Assembly: GCA_905215965.1 (NCBI GenBank)
Contig: CAJMSD010000001.1
Location: 248,001-312,000, forward strand
Direction of reading: 5' to 3'
DNA from: an uncultured bacterium
GTDB lineage: Bacteria > Bacillota > Clostridia > Oscillospirales > Ruminococcaceae
DNA: 64,000 nt
The position numbers and the translations under genes are program-made. Each line of letters begins with the position of its first letter. Position 1 is the first letter of the stretch. A model generated the notes under the pieces. It searched no databases. It saw only the letters and a list, made by a program, of their open reading frames with translations, and was not told where the DNA came from. Positions 62,940 to 64,000 of the stretch are shown piece after piece.

Positions 62940-64000
62940 AAATGTTGAATTGCAGTCTGCCGGCGGAGGTTCTGACGACGCTCTCAGCAGAGCGGAAAGA
63001 ATCAAGGCAATAAAAAATTCCATACGTAAAAATCAGATTCCGGCGGAAGTTCAGCAGGAAAAGGAAGCGGACACTGCTCCAAAAGCGGACGCTGTTTCGA
63101 AAAAGGAGACTGCTTCAAAGGTTGACGCTGTTCTCGAAGAGAAAGCTGCTCCCAAAGCTGACGATATGAAAACTGAATCGACCGTATCGGAAAAAGCTGA
63201 CGGCGACTGGGAAAATGAAATTGCGGCGCGTATTGCCAGACGCGTACAAAAAGTAAAAAACAGCAAGGACGCTCCGAAGAAGGATACTCCCGAGAGCATT
63301 CTGAAAGAGCTTGACAATATTATCGCTTCGAATGTAAGCGCACTTAATAATATCGGCGAAGGATCTGCTGCCGATAATGAAACTCCCGGTCCACGGGAAG
63401 AAGCTGTAACTCCCAATGCCGAGGATATTGTTTCCGAGGAATTTCCGGAGGAAAGCGCAGCAGCTCCGGCAGAAAATATCGTTTCTCATGAAGCGGATGC
63501 CGAAAAAGCAGCTGTAGAAAAAACGGCTGCCGAGAAAAAGAAGAAGCCTAAAAAAAAGCGCAGGAAAAAGAACTTTAAAGAAAGAATCCTCGAATTGCTT
63601 CCGCAAAAGGCTGACAGTATAGGAGAAAGAGTTAGAAAAATAGTTTTTCTCGGTTCTGTGTTTGCTATTATTGTTTTTGGTGTCATTATCGTTGACTATT
63701 ATGTTGACATATATTCCACCGAAAGCGATTATAATGATATCATGAATGATTATCCCTCGTCTGTGCCGTCTGTTTCGGAATCCGAAAGCTCAGACGAATA
63801 CGACGGCGAGTATTATTCGATGATACCCGGCGCCGAAAAGCTCCTTGAGATCAACAAAGACGTTGTCGGCGTTATAAAAATCCCCAATACAGAGGTCAAT
63901 TATCCGGTTCTTCAGTCGGACGACCTTGAAAAATACCTCGACACCTCCATTACAGGTGAAAAGGCAAAGGCGGGCGCGATTTTCCTGGACTACCGCAACA
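62929..64000 (+). CDS. Class B sortase, 3' end cut off by the window
   Basis: At least 357 codons in one frame without a stop. Residues 1-237 are a charged, Lys/Glu/Ala-rich, presumably cytoplasmic and partly disordered region ending in a basic KKKKPKKKRRKK block; helix at 238-260; then the sortase B start (NKDVVGVIKIPNTEVNYPV and GAIFLDYRN). The catalytic His, Cys and Arg lie beyond the window. GGAGG stands 12 nt before the ATG. In R. flavefaciens sortase attaches the cellulosome anchor to the wall; here no anchor gene is adjacent. Confidence 0.88.
   Translation, partial: MDDKNVELQSAGGGSDDALSRAERIKAIKNSIRKNQIPAEVQQEKEADTAPKADAVSKKETASKVDAVLEEKAAPKADDMKTESTVSEKADGDWENEIAARIARRVQKVKNSKDAPKKDTPESILKELDNIIASNVSALNNIGEGSAADNETPGPREEAVTPNAEDIVSEEFPEESAAAPAENIVSHEADAEKAAVEKTAAEKKKKPKKKRRKKNFKERILELLPQKADSIGERVRKIVFLGSVFAIIVFGVIIVDYYVDIYSTESDYNDIMNDYPSSVPSVSESESSDEYDGEYYSMIPGAEKLLEINKDVVGVIKIPNTEVNYPVLQSDDLEKYLDTSITGEKAKAGAIFLDYRN

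Noticed and set aside
1..64000. tRNA or rRNA genes, CRISPR arrays, insertion sequences, prophage, origin of replication
   Set aside because: None were seen by eye on either strand. A covariance-model scan for tRNA would be decisive and was not possible.

Overview
The window reads as a chromosome segment of a cellulosome-forming, Gram-positive anaerobe of the Ruminococcus flavefaciens type (Oscillospiraceae, Clostridia). Two secreted plant-wall enzymes carry dockerin modules: a GH48 cellulase and a double SGNH esterase. The xylose isomerase closely resembles the R. flavefaciens enzyme as I remember it. A class B sortase begins at the right edge. The housekeeping gene order is Firmicutes-like, with yicC-remA-gmk-rpoZ-priA-def-fmt-rsmB-rlmN-prpC-prkC-rsgA-thiN-spoVM in a row. 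I saw no rRNA, tRNA, insertion sequence, prophage or CRISPR array. The genus is inferred from gene content, not from a search.

Layout. 0.4-3.1 kb: GH48 exocellulase with its own promoter, long leader and terminator. 3.1-16.9 kb: the large + strand housekeeping cluster (guanylate kinase, RNA polymerase omega, PriA, N-formylmethionine handling, rRNA methylation, the PP2C phosphatase/PASTA kinase pair, RsgA, thiamine pyrophosphokinase), ending in a 28-codon spoVM. 17-23 kb: a membrane protein of unknown function, then xylA and xylB separated by four small unrelated genes. 22.8-27.4 kb (- strand): an unknown exported protein, phosphofructokinase and a membrane EAL protein. 27.4-31.9 kb: an OmpR-type two-component system, a lone XRE regulator with two operator-like palindromes, a structured RNA candidate and two tandem RadC-like genes. 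32-35 kb (- strand): dockerin-bearing double esterase. 35.2-37 kb: a SAM-I riboswitch and metK. 37-45 kb: L28, a site-2 protease, scpA-scpB, a sporulation/wall group (DUF2953, GerW, DacF), rluB and metA. 45-56 kb (- strand): elongation and division genes (M23 protein, PBP2, MreD, MreC, MreB, dUTPase, U32 protein, ZapA, LexA, MurC). 56-64 kb: spoVG, a NUDIX hydrolase, YfhO, cysteine desulfurase with ThiI, a CinA-type amidase and the truncated sortase.

How it works together. The GH48 enzyme and the esterase are plant-wall degraders built to dock on a scaffoldin, and a sortase could anchor such a complex, although no scaffoldin or anchoring protein is in the window. Xylose released from deacetylated hemicellulose would pass through XylA and XylB toward the pentose phosphate pathway, and hexoses through the phosphofructokinase. 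The PrpC/PrkC pair, MreBCD-PBP2, MurC, DacF and ZapA cover wall growth and division. SpoVM, SpoVG and GerW point to retained sporulation genes.

No clear-cut new defence or mobile system was seen. The most unusual items are the 27.4-31.9 kb block (paired PhoP-like boxes, a structured RNA, and two RadC-like proteins of which one has lost its metal motif), the esterase with an internal dockerin, the unannotated-size spoVM gene, a duplicated intergenic repeat, and a sortase with an about 235-residue cytoplasmic extension.
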